Source: Rhodocyclaceae bacterium (GTDB lineage: Bacteria; Pseudomonadota; Gammaproteobacteria; Burkholderiales; Rhodocyclaceae). From it: a stretch of 64,000 nt of DNA. Below, in pieces: positions 8,739 to 18,272 of the stretch (positions are counted from its first letter, which is position 1; each line of letters starts with the position of its first letter). The translations under genes were made by a program, and so were the position numbers. The notes below the pieces were generated by a model, which worked only from the letters and a program-made list of their open reading frames with translations, ran no database searches and was not told where the DNA came from. The stretch is taken from contig JAUXXJ010000045.1 of assembly GCA_030681195.1 (NCBI GenBank), positions 186,001 to 250,000 on the forward strand, written 5' to 3'.

Positions 8739-9607
8739 CTTTCTGGCGGGCTTTCCTGATCGAGAATCCAGCGTGCGGCTTCGATCAGCCTGGCCTGACG
8801 TTCTTCATTGAGACCATTCATGTGGCCGGCCAGCCATTCAAGGCTGGCGCCGTGAATTAATCGCTTGGCCTGCGCCAGATCATCCGGCAGGGCGGAGTCA
8901 TCGGGTGAGTTGGCCAGATGCCGGGCGGTATCAAGATACAGCTTGCACAGGTTGGCGCGCACAGTGTCGGCGCCGTGAATCAGCTGAATCAGCAGAGGTG
9001 GCAACTCCCAGACGGTGGCGCACTTGAGCGACAGATCGCGGAATCGAAAGCCGCAGGCCATCTCCTGTGCCTGGGCGGAGCGGGTGGCCTTGCCGCTTTT
9101 GAGCATGTCTTGCGCGGCCTGCGGCAACTCCGGCACAAAATGCCACAGCAGCAACTCACCCGTTTCCGCCAGCAAGGCCGCCATCGCGACCTCCTCTGGG
9201 GCAATATCGGAGCGCGCACGTCCCCACATCTGGGCAATCTGACTGGCCAGCACGGCGCGGGCGGAGCAGGCCAGCAGGCCGAGTTGATACTCGTCAGTTT
9301 CCGCACAACCCAGCAGCAGATTGCGAAAGGTCTTGATGCCGAGTTGCATGACGGCGCCCAGCGGCGTCGTGGTGTCATGCCCAAGACGGTGGGTGCGGCG
9401 TTTTTCGGCTTCGCGCAAGAGGCGCAGACAGAGGAAGGGGTCGCCGATGACAAGGGTGGTCAGGTCGGCGGCAGAAAGGTCATCGCCCTGTGTTTCTTCC
9501 AGTGCGCGCAACATCAGCTTGCTGCGGCCGATGCAGGGCAGGGTCTGGTTGGTGAGGAACGCCGCCCACTGATCGACGCCCCAGTGTTTCTGGTGTTCTG
9601 TCAGCAT
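8732..9607 (-). CDS. HDOD-domain protein
   Basis: A 291-residue protein made largely of one HDOD domain, a catalytically silent relative of HD phosphohydrolases used in signalling. Family-like segments include TLPCIGRSKLMLRAL, TTLVIGDPFLCLRLLR and TTPLGAVMQLGIKTFRNLLL. There is no receiver or EAL partner in the chain. It is convergent with the helicase (7-base overlap) and followed downstream by no same-strand gene. A second HDOD protein lies at 15144-16148. Confidence 0.8.
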   Translation of the reverse strand: MLTEHQKHWGVDQWAAFLTNQTLPCIGRSKLMLRALEETQGDDLSAADLTTLVIGDPFLCLRLLREAEKRRTHRLGHDTTTPLGAVMQLGIKTFRNLLLGCAETDEYQLGLLACSARAVLASQIAQMWGRARSDIAPEEVAMAALLAETGELLLWHFVPELPQAAQDMLKSGKATRSAQAQEMACGFRFRDLSLKCATVWELPPLLIQLIHGADTVRANLCKLYLDTARHLANSPDDSALPDDLAQAKRLIHGASLEWLAGHMNGLNEERQARLIEAARWILDQESPPESY

Positions 9608-9651
9608 GCCGTCTCCATTTTCCCCGTTGCGGGAATAACGGCAGATTCTGC

Positions 9652-10863
9652 TTACGCTTTAGCGGCAGTCAATGCGCAAATGCGGGCTTGCTGTATCCGC
9701 ATCGGGATTTGTGCCTTGTCCTGGCAGGCTTGTGCAATCGCACCGGCATCGACGGACTGCACGGCCGCCAGCAACGCGCGCCAGCGTTCGCCGGCCGTAA
9801 AGGGGCGTTCGGTATAGCCGAGGCGCCCGCGATAATCGGCCTCGCAGGCACCGAGGATTTCCTCGAAGCGGTCCGGGCGACGCAGGGCATCGCAGCGTTC
9901 GAGAAGCTTGAGCTGGGTGTCCGGCCGCAATTCGGTCACCTTGCCCATGTCGCCATGAAAGCGTGCCACCAGTCGAGCGACATCGCGACAGTCGGCCGGC
10001 ACGCGCAGGCGTTCACAAATTGGATCAAGCATCGAGACACTACGCTGCTCATGGCCGATGTGGCGCGGCAGGATGTCGGTCGGCGTGGTGCCCTTGCCGA
10101 GATCGTGCACCAGCGCGGCGAAGCGTGCCGGCAGCGAAAGCTTGAGCTGCGCAGCCATGTCGATCACCATCATGACATGCACACCGGTATCAATTTCCGG
10201 ATGGTATTCGGCCCGTTGCGGCACGCCCCACAGGCGATCCAGTTCCGGCAGTAGCTTGGTCAGCGCACCGCAGGCACGCAAGGTCTCGAACATGCGCGAG
10301 GGCCGGGCTTCCATCAGGCCGCGCGCGAGCTCCTGCCAGACGCGCTCGGCGACGAGTGCGTCGACTTCGCCATGCTCGACCATCTCTCGCATCAGATCCA
10401 GGGTTTCAGGGGCAACGGTGAAGTCGGTCAGGCGCGCGGCAAAGCGCGCGAGGCGCAGGATACGCACGGGGTCTTCGGCAAAGGCCGGCGAGACGTGGCG
10501 CAGCAGCTTGCGTTCCAGATCGGCACGCCCGCCATGCGGATCGACCAGCACACCCCCTTCACCGCGCGCCATCGCGTTGATGGTCAGATCGCGGCGGATC
10601 AGGTCTTCTTCGAGCGTGACATCGGCGCTGGTGTGAAAAACGAAGCCGGTATAGCCCGGCGCGGTCTTGCGTTCGGTGCGGGCAAGGGCGTATTCCTCGT
10701 GTGTTTGCGGGTGCAGAAAGACCGGAAAATCGCGTCCCACGGGCTTGAAACCGCGTGCCGCCATGTCTTCCGGGGTAGCGCCGACGACTACCCAGTCGCG
10801 ATCTTGCACCGGCAGGCCGAGCAGTTCATCGCGCAGCGCGCCGCCGACACAATAAATCTGCAT
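9652..10863 (-). CDS. cca: CCA-adding enzyme (tRNA nucleotidyltransferase) with HD domain
   Basis: A 403-residue enzyme that builds or repairs the 3' CCA of tRNAs. The head domain starts MQIYCVGGALRDELLG and carries the catalytic DRDWVVVG acidic pair. An RRDLTINAMA segment follows, and a C-terminal HD domain (AALVHDLGKGTTP) gives the phosphatase activity of the gammaproteobacterial-type enzyme. I chose the ATG at 10861-10863 because the family begins with this K/QIYxVGGAVRD motif; an upstream extension is basic and unrelated. Confidence 0.95.
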   Translation of the reverse strand: MQIYCVGGALRDELLGLPVQDRDWVVVGATPEDMAARGFKPVGRDFPVFLHPQTHEEYALARTERKTAPGYTGFVFHTSADVTLEEDLIRRDLTINAMARGEGGVLVDPHGGRADLERKLLRHVSPAFAEDPVRILRLARFAARLTDFTVAPETLDLMREMVEHGEVDALVAERVWQELARGLMEARPSRMFETLRACGALTKLLPELDRLWGVPQRAEYHPEIDTGVHVMMVIDMAAQLKLSLPARFAALVHDLGKGTTPTDILPRHIGHEQRSVSMLDPICERLRVPADCRDVARLVARFHGDMGKVTELRPDTQLKLLERCDALRRPDRFEEILGACEADYRGRLGYTERPFTAGERWRALLAAVQSVDAGAIAQACQDKAQIPMRIQQARICALTAAKA

Positions 10864-10868
10864 GGCCG

Positions 10869-11258
10869 TTATTTGAGCAGACGAACGCCGGCCAACTTGC
10901 CTAGCTTGCGATCGAAGCTTGCCAGTTCGGCACCTGCGGCCACACTTTCCACCAGAATCATGCAATCCGCGAAATCGGCATGGCCCGCATCGTAGTATTC
11001 CAGCGCTGCCCGGAAAACTTCCGGTCGTTGTAGGTGAAAAGCCGGGTGATCAAGCACCGTACGTAGCGCTTTCAGGAGCGTCCCCTTATTCAGGCTATAC
11101 GCCGCAGATAGCACCCACACGGTTTCAATCTGAACTACCTGCGAGACGTAGGCTTCGCCGGCTGCCTGCACTTCGGCCCGCGCCGTGGCGCACTGTGTTG
11201 GCGCATCTGGATCGTCAATCAGGATACGCACCAGTACATTGGTATCAAGTGCCAGCAC
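10869..11258 (-). CDS. vapC: PIN-domain toxin (VapC type)
   Basis: A 129-residue PIN ribonuclease. The acidic metal-binding residues are visible as D5 (LALDTNV), E45 (QIETVW), D95/D98 (HADFADCM) and D116 (ASFDRKL). Such toxins cleave RNA when released from their antitoxin. It overlaps the antitoxin gene upstream by 14 bases, the usual order antitoxin then toxin. It ends 5 bases ahead of the cca start, so read-through into cca is possible. Confidence 0.88.
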   Translation of the reverse strand: MLALDTNVLVRILIDDPDAPTQCATARAEVQAAGEAYVSQVVQIETVWVLSAAYSLNKGTLLKALRTVLDHPAFHLQRPEVFRAALEYYDAGHADFADCMILVESVAAGAELASFDRKLGKLAGVRLLK

Positions 11259-11487
11259 GGCGCTTCCAGCCTGAAGCGGTGGTTGTATTCATCAGTTCCA
11301 GATCCACGCCATGCTTCGCCTTGACCAAGCCGAAGACGGAAGTGATGGCAGTTTCTTGGCGCTGCAGTACGAGACGACCCTCATCCTCGGTGAAGCCCAC
11401 ACGGTCGCCCGGCTGAATGCCCAGCCGGGCGCGCAACTCGGCGGGAATGGTGACCTGCCCTTTGGTCGTAACGGATGAACTTAGCAT
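11245..11487 (-). CDS. vapB: AbrB/SpoVT-type antitoxin (VapB type)
   Basis: An 80-residue protein with an N-terminal swapped-hairpin DNA-binding domain (SSVTTKGQVTIPAELRARLGI, then GDRVGF). A toxin-neutralising tail (VFGLVKAKHGVDL) follows. It should bind the PIN toxin encoded next and repress its own promoter. A GGAG ribosome site lies 7 bases ahead of the ATG at 11485-11487. The inverted repeat at 11502-11526 over the promoter is its likely operator. Confidence 0.88.
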   Translation of the reverse strand: MLSSSVTTKGQVTIPAELRARLGIQPGDRVGFTEDEGRLVLQRQETAITSVFGLVKAKHGVDLELMNTTTASGWKRRAGT

Positions 11488-11501
11488 GGCAATCTCCAGT
11501 A

Positions 11502-11545
11502 GTAATACTCAATTATATGGTATTACTCTATCAGGCGGTATTACT
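11502..11545 (-). promoter_or_regulatory. VapB operator and promoter
   Basis: A perfect inverted repeat GTAATAC (11502-11508) / GTATTAC (11520-11526) spans the start region. A third GTATTAC at 11538-11544 is 18 bases further upstream. On the minus strand the spacer contains a consensus TATAAT -10 element (11512-11517). Binding there would block RNA polymerase, as expected for autoregulation of a VapBC operon. Confidence 0.65.
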
Positions 11546-11579
11546 TATCTGCAATACGCCAAGTGAACGTAGAGAGAAT

Positions 11580-12455
11580 CTAAGCGGCCAGATAGCCCGG
11601 CGCCACCACCTCCAGAGGCGTAGCGGTCAGGCCGAAGGGGAGTGTGCAACCGGCGGCGCAGACGTTGGGCACCTGCATCGACCAGACGTTGTCGCGGGTC
11701 ATCGGTCCTTTCGGCAGGAACTCCATCAAAAAGGCCTGCAGGATCGAGAAAGCAAACGGCAAGCCGATGATCGGACGCGGATGACCGCTGACCTGACCAG
11801 TGTAGGCGACCAGTTGCTGCAGCGTGTATTCGCGTGGCCCGCACAGCGGATAAGTCTGGCCACGACTTTCCGAATGATCAAGGCTGGCGATGACGGCGGT
11901 GACGACATCCTCAATCCACACCGGCTGGAAGCGTGCGTCGGCACAGGCCAGCGGCACGATGGGCGCAAGCTTGAGCAGGCCGGCAAACAGAGTCAGAAAG
12001 GAATCACCCTGACCGAAGATCACCGAGGGCTGGAAAATCGTGGCGTCGGGATAGGCGGCCATCAGTGCGGCTTCCCCGGCGGCTTTAGAACGCAGGTATT
12101 GCGAGGGGGCATCGGTTGACGCGGCGAGGGCCGAGATGTGTAGCAGACGTGGTACACCTGCAGCCTTGGCGGCGCGAGCGATCTTGCCGGGTAGCTCGGT
12201 ATGGGCGCGCTGAAAGTTACCCTTAAGGATGCCGACTAGGCTGATGACGGCATCCTGCCCGATCATCAGACGCGCCAGGGTCGCTTCGTCGTACACATTG
12301 GCTTGAACAATGCGGGCGGTGGGCAGTACGGAAAGATGCCGTGCCCGTTCTGGTCGGCGCGTCGGCAAAGTTACGCAAAAGTCGGCTTTGGCGAGACGGC
12401 TCGCCAGGGCGCTACCGACAAATCCGGTCCCACCGATCAACAAAATGTTCTTCAT
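11580..12455 (-). CDS. NDUFA9-like atypical SDR (NAD-dependent epimerase family)
   Basis: A 291-residue protein with an N-terminal Rossmann motif GGTGFVGSAL and the atypical SDR layout of the complex I NDUFA9 group. Visible segments include LISLVGIL-like strands, LLHISALAAS, and YLRSKAAGE at the YxxxK position. The family acts on isoprenoid, NADH or sugar substrates that cannot be read from sequence. The dispersed-repeat variant at 12377-12400 is translated as SRLAKADF at the end of the first helix. It overlaps slt by 4 bases (ATGA), so the two form an operon. Confidence 0.8.
   Translation of the reverse strand: MKNILLIGGTGFVGSALASRLAKADFCVTLPTRRPERARHLSVLPTARIVQANVYDEATLARLMIGQDAVISLVGILKGNFQRAHTELPGKIARAAKAAGVPRLLHISALAASTDAPSQYLRSKAAGEAALMAAYPDATIFQPSVIFGQGDSFLTLFAGLLKLAPIVPLACADARFQPVWIEDVVTAVIASLDHSESRGQTYPLCGPREYTLQQLVAYTGQVSGHPRPIIGLPFAFSILQAFLMEFLPKGPMTRDNVWSMQVPNVCAAGCTLPFGLTATPLEVVAPGYLAA
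12377..12400 (-). repeat. Dispersed repeat variant inside the NDUFA9-like gene
   Basis: Diverged copy with GGCTTTGGC in place of GGCGCTGGC. It is translated in the RLASADF frame as RLAKADF. The similarity is clear over 21 of 24 bases, but this is one of the weaker copies and could be coincidence in an Ala-rich helix. Confidence 0.55.
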
Positions 12456-14422
12456 GGCAAATCCTCGGCTGTACCATCACTGAAGCCGCGCGGCCGGACG
12501 GTGCCGAGTCGCTGGGTCAGCGTGGGTTGGGTTGTGCCCATCAGGGCGGCATAGTGCACGGCGTTGGCCAGCACTTTCTTGACGTAATCGCGCGTTTCGT
12601 TGAAGGGGATCGTTTCCGCGTAGATGGCGCCTTCGAGCGGGCGCTCGCCGCGCCACTTGCGGGCGCGCCCCGGCCCGGCGTTGTAGGCCGCCGAGGCCAG
12701 CACCGGATGGTTGTCGAGACTGTCCATGACCATCTTCATGTAGTGGGTGCCGAGCGCCACATTGGTATCCATGTCGGTGACCTTGGTTGGGTGGTAATCG
12801 GCCATGCCGATCTTTTTGGCAACCCACTTGGCGGTCGCCGGCATCAACTGCATCAGACCCTTGGCGCCGGCACTCGATTTGGCATCCATGATGAAGCGGC
12901 TTTCCTGCCGCATCAGGCCATAAACCCAGGCCGGGTCAAGCCCGACATTGCGTACATGTGGCTCAACCTGACTGTAGAAGGGGGTGGGATAGCGCAGCGA
13001 GAAATCGTGTTCGGCACGGGTGCGGTCAGCCGTATTGATGGCGCGGTCGATGACTGCTTCACGGCGGGCGAGTTCGGCCGCTGCGAGCAGTTCCCGGTCG
13101 GAGAGACGGGCCAACGGCCAGTTCCACTCGCGGATGCCGTCGATGCGCATGCCGGTGCGAATCAGTGCCAGGCCGCGCACCAGCCCAGGGTTTGCTTGGG
13201 CGGCGGTCAGTTCGGTCTCGCTGATGGGCGCCGCCTTGGCGGGCGGGCTGTCGAATTTGCCCAGCGCTTCGCTGGCAAGAATGCCGTAGAAACTGGCCTG
13301 CCCCGCGATCCGCTGGAACAGTGCCAGTGCAACATCGCGTTGGCCCAACGCACTGTGTGCACGTCCCTGCCAGTAGAGCCATTCTGGCTGGGTGGCCTGC
13401 AATGATGGCATGGCGGCAATAGCGCGCAGCACTCGTGGCCAGTCTTCGTTGCGCAGCGCACTGCGCACGCGCCAGGCACGCTGTTCCTCATCCAGCGTGC
13501 CCCCCAGTTTTCCGGCCTGATCAAACCAGTCATTGGCAGTAGCTTGATGGGCAATGGCGGCCCGATATGCGAGCCATCCCCAGCCGGCGCCGCGCTCGAC
13601 GGCAGGATAGGATGCTTCGATGTCGACCCAGCGCGACGCCGCGACGCGTACATCGGTACGCGCCATGCGCAGCACGGCAAACAGGGCCTGTTCGCGGCCG
13701 CTACGGGAGTCGGCAAAGCGTTCGGGTAGTTTGGCGAGATAACGTGCCGGATGGTTGTCGATGGCTTCGATCGTGCGCCAGGCCGGTGCTTCTGCGGTAG
13801 GTAGCCAGCTGGCCAGTGTGCGGGCCTCCTTGAGCTTGCCGAGGGCCAGTTGGCGGCGCAGGCGTTCCCACAGTCGTTCATTCGGTAGCGCACCTGATCG
13901 GGCGAGGCGCTCCAAAGGCGGGCGACAGGCTTCCGCCAAGGGCGCTTCGCTGGATAGCAGGGCGGGTATCTCCTCCATCGCCTCAACTTCGCCCAGGCGC
14001 AAACGTATGTCGAGACCGCGACATTGTGCCTCGGCATCGGGTCGTTCCATGTGAGCGAACTGGACGCGTGCGGCCGACCAGTCTTCCTGACGCATCAGCC
14101 ACTTTAGCCAGTCACCGCGCGCTTTTTCACCCAGATAGGTACCGTTGTGACGGTCCACGAATTCAGCCATGCCGCTATCCGAGCCATCTTCGAGGCGCTG
14201 ACTGAGGCGAAAATAGTCGACCCAGGGCAGCAGCGGGTGACTGCTCAGTTCGCTGGCCGCACGGGCAAACTTGTTGCGCTCGCCTTTGACAAACGCCTCG
14301 CGGGCGGCGACGAAGGCTGCATCCTCCGGGTGGGTCGTTTGGGCAAAAACCGGCGTGGAGAGGGAGATGGCCAAGGGGATGACCAAGAGCCGGCTGAGGA
14401 ATGGCAAAGACTTTAGCTGCAT
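12452..14422 (-). CDS. slt: Soluble lytic murein transglycosylase
   Basis: A 656-residue periplasmic Slt70-type enzyme cleaving peptidoglycan to 1,6-anhydro products. It has a signal peptide ending VFAQ (about residue 28), a long alpha-superhelical N-terminal region (about 30-470), a linker, and the catalytic SLT domain. The catalytic Glu is in LMRQESRF, and the substrate-groove motifs GAKGLMQLMPATA and YNAGPGRARKW are present. The length is typical. The stop overlaps the NDUFA9-like start. Confidence 0.94.
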   Translation of the reverse strand: MQLKSLPFLSRLLVIPLAISLSTPVFAQTTHPEDAAFVAAREAFVKGERNKFARAASELSSHPLLPWVDYFRLSQRLEDGSDSGMAEFVDRHNGTYLGEKARGDWLKWLMRQEDWSAARVQFAHMERPDAEAQCRGLDIRLRLGEVEAMEEIPALLSSEAPLAEACRPPLERLARSGALPNERLWERLRRQLALGKLKEARTLASWLPTAEAPAWRTIEAIDNHPARYLAKLPERFADSRSGREQALFAVLRMARTDVRVAASRWVDIEASYPAVERGAGWGWLAYRAAIAHQATANDWFDQAGKLGGTLDEEQRAWRVRSALRNEDWPRVLRAIAAMPSLQATQPEWLYWQGRAHSALGQRDVALALFQRIAGQASFYGILASEALGKFDSPPAKAAPISETELTAAQANPGLVRGLALIRTGMRIDGIREWNWPLARLSDRELLAAAELARREAVIDRAINTADRTRAEHDFSLRYPTPFYSQVEPHVRNVGLDPAWVYGLMRQESRFIMDAKSSAGAKGLMQLMPATAKWVAKKIGMADYHPTKVTDMDTNVALGTHYMKMVMDSLDNHPVLASAAYNAGPGRARKWRGERPLEGAIYAETIPFNETRDYVKKVLANAVHYAALMGTTQPTLTQRLGTVRPRGFSDGTAEDLP

Positions 14423-14480
14423 GGTGCGGCACGGAATTGACTATGATCCTCTCAGAGTAGCACAGGCCCATCTGCCCTCC

Positions 14481-15089
14481 ATGTCCGATCACCGCGAGAA
14501 AAACCCCGCCAATCCTGATGCCATCGTTGCCGCGAGCCGCAACCGCTTACGGAGCGAATGTATTGCAGCCCGCCTGGCCATCCCTGCGAGGGAACGTGCC
14601 GCACATGAGGCCCGCATCCATGCCCTGCTGTGGGAGTGGTTTTCCCCCCAGCCTGCCGGCAGGGTGGGCTTTTGCTGGCCGATTCGGGCCGAGGTCGATT
14701 GTCGGCCGCTGATCCTGCGCTTGCTGGCGGCCGGCTGGCAGGCGGCGATGCCGGTGGTGGTCGAACGCGATGCCCCAATGCGCTTCCGCGCCTGGGCCCC
14801 CGAGGTGCCGATGACCCAGGACCCCTACGGGATTCCTGTGCCGCTAAGCGCAGAAGTGCCTGCGCCCACGGTGCTGCTGCTGCCCCTGGTCGCTTACGAT
14901 GCGGCCGGCTATCGGCTTGGTTATGGCGGGGGATATTTCGATCGCACACTGGCCCAGTGTGAAGTGCGACCTGTCACCCTTGGCATTGGCTATGCCCTTA
15001 GTCATGTCGACAGCATTCATCCGGCCGCCCATGACATTCCGCTGGATGCCGTAGTGACCGAGGTCGGCCTGCAGTGCTTTTATCCTTGA
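14481..15089 (+). CDS. fau: 5-formyltetrahydrofolate cyclo-ligase
   Basis: A 202-residue enzyme converting 5-formyl-THF to 5,10-methenyl-THF with ATP. The C-terminal signature LGYGGGYFDRTL is the family nucleotide/folate loop, and PLVAYDAAGYRLG precedes it. The chosen start is ATG at 14481 (MSDHREKN). Longer frames run antisense into slt. It is divergent from slt and followed by the HDOD gene on the same strand. Confidence 0.92.
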   Translation: MSDHREKNPANPDAIVAASRNRLRSECIAARLAIPARERAAHEARIHALLWEWFSPQPAGRVGFCWPIRAEVDCRPLILRLLAAGWQAAMPVVVERDAPMRFRAWAPEVPMTQDPYGIPVPLSAEVPAPTVLLLPLVAYDAAGYRLGYGGGYFDRTLAQCEVRPVTLGIGYALSHVDSIHPAAHDIPLDAVVTEVGLQCFYP

Positions 15090-15143
15090 TTTCCTGCAAA
15101 TTCAGGCCGAAGATGCCGCTATGCGAAAGATGATCTGCTTGCC

Positions 15144-16148
15144 ATGACCACTGAACCCCGTTTCCCCCTCGTCACCCTGCAACCGCTGACGGATGCCAAC
15201 CAGGCATGGGTGGCGTTGCGATTGTGCGGCGAGCAGCCGCTCGATACGCCATCCCTGGCGCATGTGCTGAGCGGTTTTGGGCTTGCCGATATCCTGGTCG
15301 ATCTGCCCTGTGTGGCGTGTATCGATCCCGCTGGCTTTGATCCGGCACCGCTTGCCCCCTATGTGCAGCGTTTGCAATTGGCGCTCACTGCCGCAGCAGC
15401 TGCCGATGCGACACTGGAACCTGCGCGCGCTGTCTTGTCGGCGGCCGGCTATACACTGGTGTCGAGCGATGACGTTGCCCAGACGGTGCAGACGATTGCG
15501 GCGGCGGCTCCCCAGAAGAAGGAGGCGTCGACACGCAGCTTGTTGCTCAAGTTGATGACGCTGGTGACTTCGGATGCCGACACGGACGAGATCGAGGCGC
15601 TGATCAAGCGCGACCCGAACCTTTCCTACCAGTTGCTGAAGCTGGTGAACTCGGTGGCGTTTGCGCCCGGCAAGAAAATCACCAGCTTTGGTCAGGCGAT
15701 TGCCCTGCTCGGGCGGCGCCAGTTACAGCGCTGGCTGCAACTGCTGCTCTATGCGCGCCAGGCAGGTAGCCAGCATGCCAGTCCCTTGTTGCCGCGTGCG
15801 GCGCAGCGCGCCGGCTTGATGGAAGCGCTGGCCAAGCGTCAGGGGCTAGCGCGCGAGATGCGGGATCATGCTTTCATGGTCGGCATGTTCTCGCTGCTTG
15901 ACCAGTTGTTTGGCATGCCGGTGGCCGAGGTGATTGCGCCGCTCAATTTGCCGGACCCGGTGGTCCAAGGGCTGACAACGGGCGAGGGTTCGCTGGGTGG
16001 GTTGCTGGCGATTGTGGTGGCCAGCGATGGCCTGCCGACGCCGGCACTGGGAGAGCGTATTGCGCGTCTTGGCATTGCCCGGGAAGACTGGGCGGCTGCG
16101 CAGGTTGAAGCCTTGCGCTGGGCCGTTCAAGTAAGCAAGGAAGCCTGA
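15144..16148 (+). CDS. HDOD-domain protein with degenerate EAL-like N-terminus
   Basis: The 334-residue protein has a weakly conserved N-terminal part (residues about 1-120, no EAL catalytic motif). A C-terminal HDOD domain follows, with IEALIKRDPNLSYQLLKLVNSV, FGQAIALLGRRQLQRWLQLLLYA and a truncated HD-like helix. This is the YuxH-like arrangement of c-di-GMP-related signalling proteins in which the EAL part has lost activity. Its TGA overlaps the ATG of the next gene by one base (TGATG), so it should be coupled to the GGDEF-EAL protein. Confidence 0.82.
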   Translation: MTTEPRFPLVTLQPLTDANQAWVALRLCGEQPLDTPSLAHVLSGFGLADILVDLPCVACIDPAGFDPAPLAPYVQRLQLALTAAAAADATLEPARAVLSAAGYTLVSSDDVAQTVQTIAAAAPQKKEASTRSLLLKLMTLVTSDADTDEIEALIKRDPNLSYQLLKLVNSVAFAPGKKITSFGQAIALLGRRQLQRWLQLLLYARQAGSQHASPLLPRAAQRAGLMEALAKRQGLAREMRDHAFMVGMFSLLDQLFGMPVAEVIAPLNLPDPVVQGLTTGEGSLGGLLAIVVASDGLPTPALGERIARLGIAREDWAAAQVEALRWAVQVSKEA

Positions 16149-18268
16149 TGAGCGCCGAGAGGTCTCGGGATTCTGCCGAACTCATCGCCGCACGCGCGCA
16201 GTGCGAAGCGGCGCGTGGTGTCCCCGGGGCCTGTCTGTTGGCGCCACAGACGCAAATCATCGACCAGATTCACGAGTCGGTGGTCACCATGGATCTCGGC
16301 GGATTCATCACCGGCTGGAATCGGGGTGCCACGCAGCTGTTCGGCTACACCGCCGAGGAAGCGATCGGCAAGCACATCCTGTTTCTCTATGCCGATCCCG
16401 ATGCCGAGGATGACAGCGAGGGTTTCGACGGCGCCTTTCTCGAACATGGCGGACGCGAACTGGAAGTGCGGCGGCGACGCAAGTCCGGCGAGGTGTTCTG
16501 GGCCAGCCTGCAGTTGTCCTTGATGCGCGATGCCCGGGGCGACCCCTGCGGGCTGATCGGTTATCTTTCCGATATCACGGCGCGTGTCGAAGCTGAAAAG
16601 ACCTTGCGACTGCAATCGCGCATCTTCGAACACAGCGAGGAAAGCATCCTCATCACCGACCCCGAGCGCCGTGTACTCTCGGTCAACTCGGCCTTCTATG
16701 CCATGACCGGCTACACCGAGGAAGAGGTTCGCGGCAAGACCACTGCTTTCCTGCGTTCGGACAAGCATCCGCCGCACTTCTACGACGAGATCTGGAAACA
16801 TGTCGAGACCGAGGGCAGCTGGAACGGCGAGATCTGGACACGGCGTAAAAGTGGCGAGGATTTTCCCAGCTGGGCGTCGATCAGCCTGGTGAGAAACCGC
16901 GATGGCGGCCTGTGCAATTACTTTTCCATCTTTACCGACATTACCGAGCGCAAGAAGGCCGAGGAGCGTATCCATCACCTCGCCTATTACGACGGGCTGA
17001 CTGGCCTGCCCAATCGCACCCTGCTCTACAAGCTGGTCGATCAGGCGCTCGTTGAAGCACGCCGCCACCGTTTGCATGGCGCGATCCTGTTCATCGACTT
17101 GAATCGCTTCAAACCCATCAATGACACACTTGGCCATGCGGTCGGCGACCATCTGCTGCGCTGTGTCGCCGAGCGCCTGCGCAGTGCGGTGCGTACCGAA
17201 GATGTCGTGGCGCGTTTGGGCGGCGATGAGTTCGTCGTGGCCCTGTTCGACATTACACGTCGTGAACATGCGGCCGTGGTGGCGCAAACAGTGCTGGCCG
17301 CACTCGACCCACCTTTTGTCCTTGAAGAGCATGAGCTCAAGATCGGGGCCGCGATTGGCATCAGTGTCTATCCGCGCGATGGCTTCGAAACCGAGGCGCT
17401 GCTGCGCATGGCCGATATCGCCATGTATCGCGCCAAGCAGGCTGGCCAGGATAGCTATGCCTTCTACAGCCACGACATGAACCAGCGTGCCCTCGATCGC
17501 CTCAAGATCGAGACCGGCTTGCGCCACGCCCTGGAACATGACGAACTGTTGCTCTACTACCAGCCCAAGGTGGACATTGCCTCGGGACGCATCGTCGGGG
17601 CCGAGGCATTGGTGCGCTGGAAGCACCCGGAGCGCGGCATGGTGTCACCGGGCGAATTCATCCCGGTGGCCGAAGAGTCCGGCCTGATTGTGCGCATCTC
17701 CGCCTGGGTGCTCGAAGCTGCCTTGAAGCAGGCCAAGGCCTGGCAGGCCGAAGCACTGCCGCTCACCAAAGTGGCCGTTAACCTCTCGGCCCGCGACTTC
17801 TCGCCCGACTTGGCCGACCGCGTTAAAGCCCTGCTGGTGCAACACGATTTGCCGCCTGCCTGGCTCGAATTGGAGATCACCGAAGGCATGCTGACGCACA
17901 GTAGCGAGGATGTCATCGCCATGATGGATGCCCTTAACGCAATGGGCGTCAAGCTTTCACTCGACGACTTCGGTACCGGCTATTCGAGCCTCGCCTACCT
18001 CAAGCGCTTCCCGATCGACACGCTCAAGATCGATCAGTCTTTCGTCCGTGGCATTCCCGAGGACGGCAACGATTGCGCGATTGCTGGTGCCATCGTCAGC
18101 ATGGCGCAGCGCTTGGGCCACCGCGTGATTGCCGAAGGCGTCGAGACGCGGGCGCAACTGGATTTTCTCAACAGCCTCGGTTGTCAGGAAATTCAGGGTT
18201 ACCTGTTTTCGCCACCGGTGCCCCCCGAGAAGTTTGCCGAAATGCTACGGGCGGGCAAGACGCTTTAA
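16148..18268 (+). CDS. PAS-PAS-GGDEF-EAL bifunctional c-di-GMP enzyme
   Basis: A 706-residue cytoplasmic protein. There are two PAS domains: about 35-150 with TMDLGGFITGWNRGA, and about 155-275 with ITDPERRVLSVNSAF. Next comes GGDEF with an intact RLGGDEFVVAL loop, then EAL with EALVRWKHPE. The EAL metal and base residues are intact in NLSARDF, LEITEG, DDFGTGYSSLAYLKRFPIDTLKID and EGVET. Both synthase and phosphodiesterase sites therefore look competent. No membrane segment is present. It is coupled to the HDOD gene ahead. Confidence 0.92.
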   Translation: MSAERSRDSAELIAARAQCEAARGVPGACLLAPQTQIIDQIHESVVTMDLGGFITGWNRGATQLFGYTAEEAIGKHILFLYADPDAEDDSEGFDGAFLEHGGRELEVRRRRKSGEVFWASLQLSLMRDARGDPCGLIGYLSDITARVEAEKTLRLQSRIFEHSEESILITDPERRVLSVNSAFYAMTGYTEEEVRGKTTAFLRSDKHPPHFYDEIWKHVETEGSWNGEIWTRRKSGEDFPSWASISLVRNRDGGLCNYFSIFTDITERKKAEERIHHLAYYDGLTGLPNRTLLYKLVDQALVEARRHRLHGAILFIDLNRFKPINDTLGHAVGDHLLRCVAERLRSAVRTEDVVARLGGDEFVVALFDITRREHAAVVAQTVLAALDPPFVLEEHELKIGAAIGISVYPRDGFETEALLRMADIAMYRAKQAGQDSYAFYSHDMNQRALDRLKIETGLRHALEHDELLLYYQPKVDIASGRIVGAEALVRWKHPERGMVSPGEFIPVAEESGLIVRISAWVLEAALKQAKAWQAEALPLTKVAVNLSARDFSPDLADRVKALLVQHDLPPAWLELEITEGMLTHSSEDVIAMMDALNAMGVKLSLDDFGTGYSSLAYLKRFPIDTLKIDQSFVRGIPEDGNDCAIAGAIVSMAQRLGHRVIAEGVETRAQLDFLNSLGCQEIQGYLFSPPVPPEKFAEMLRAGKTL

Positions 18269-18272
18269 CGCT

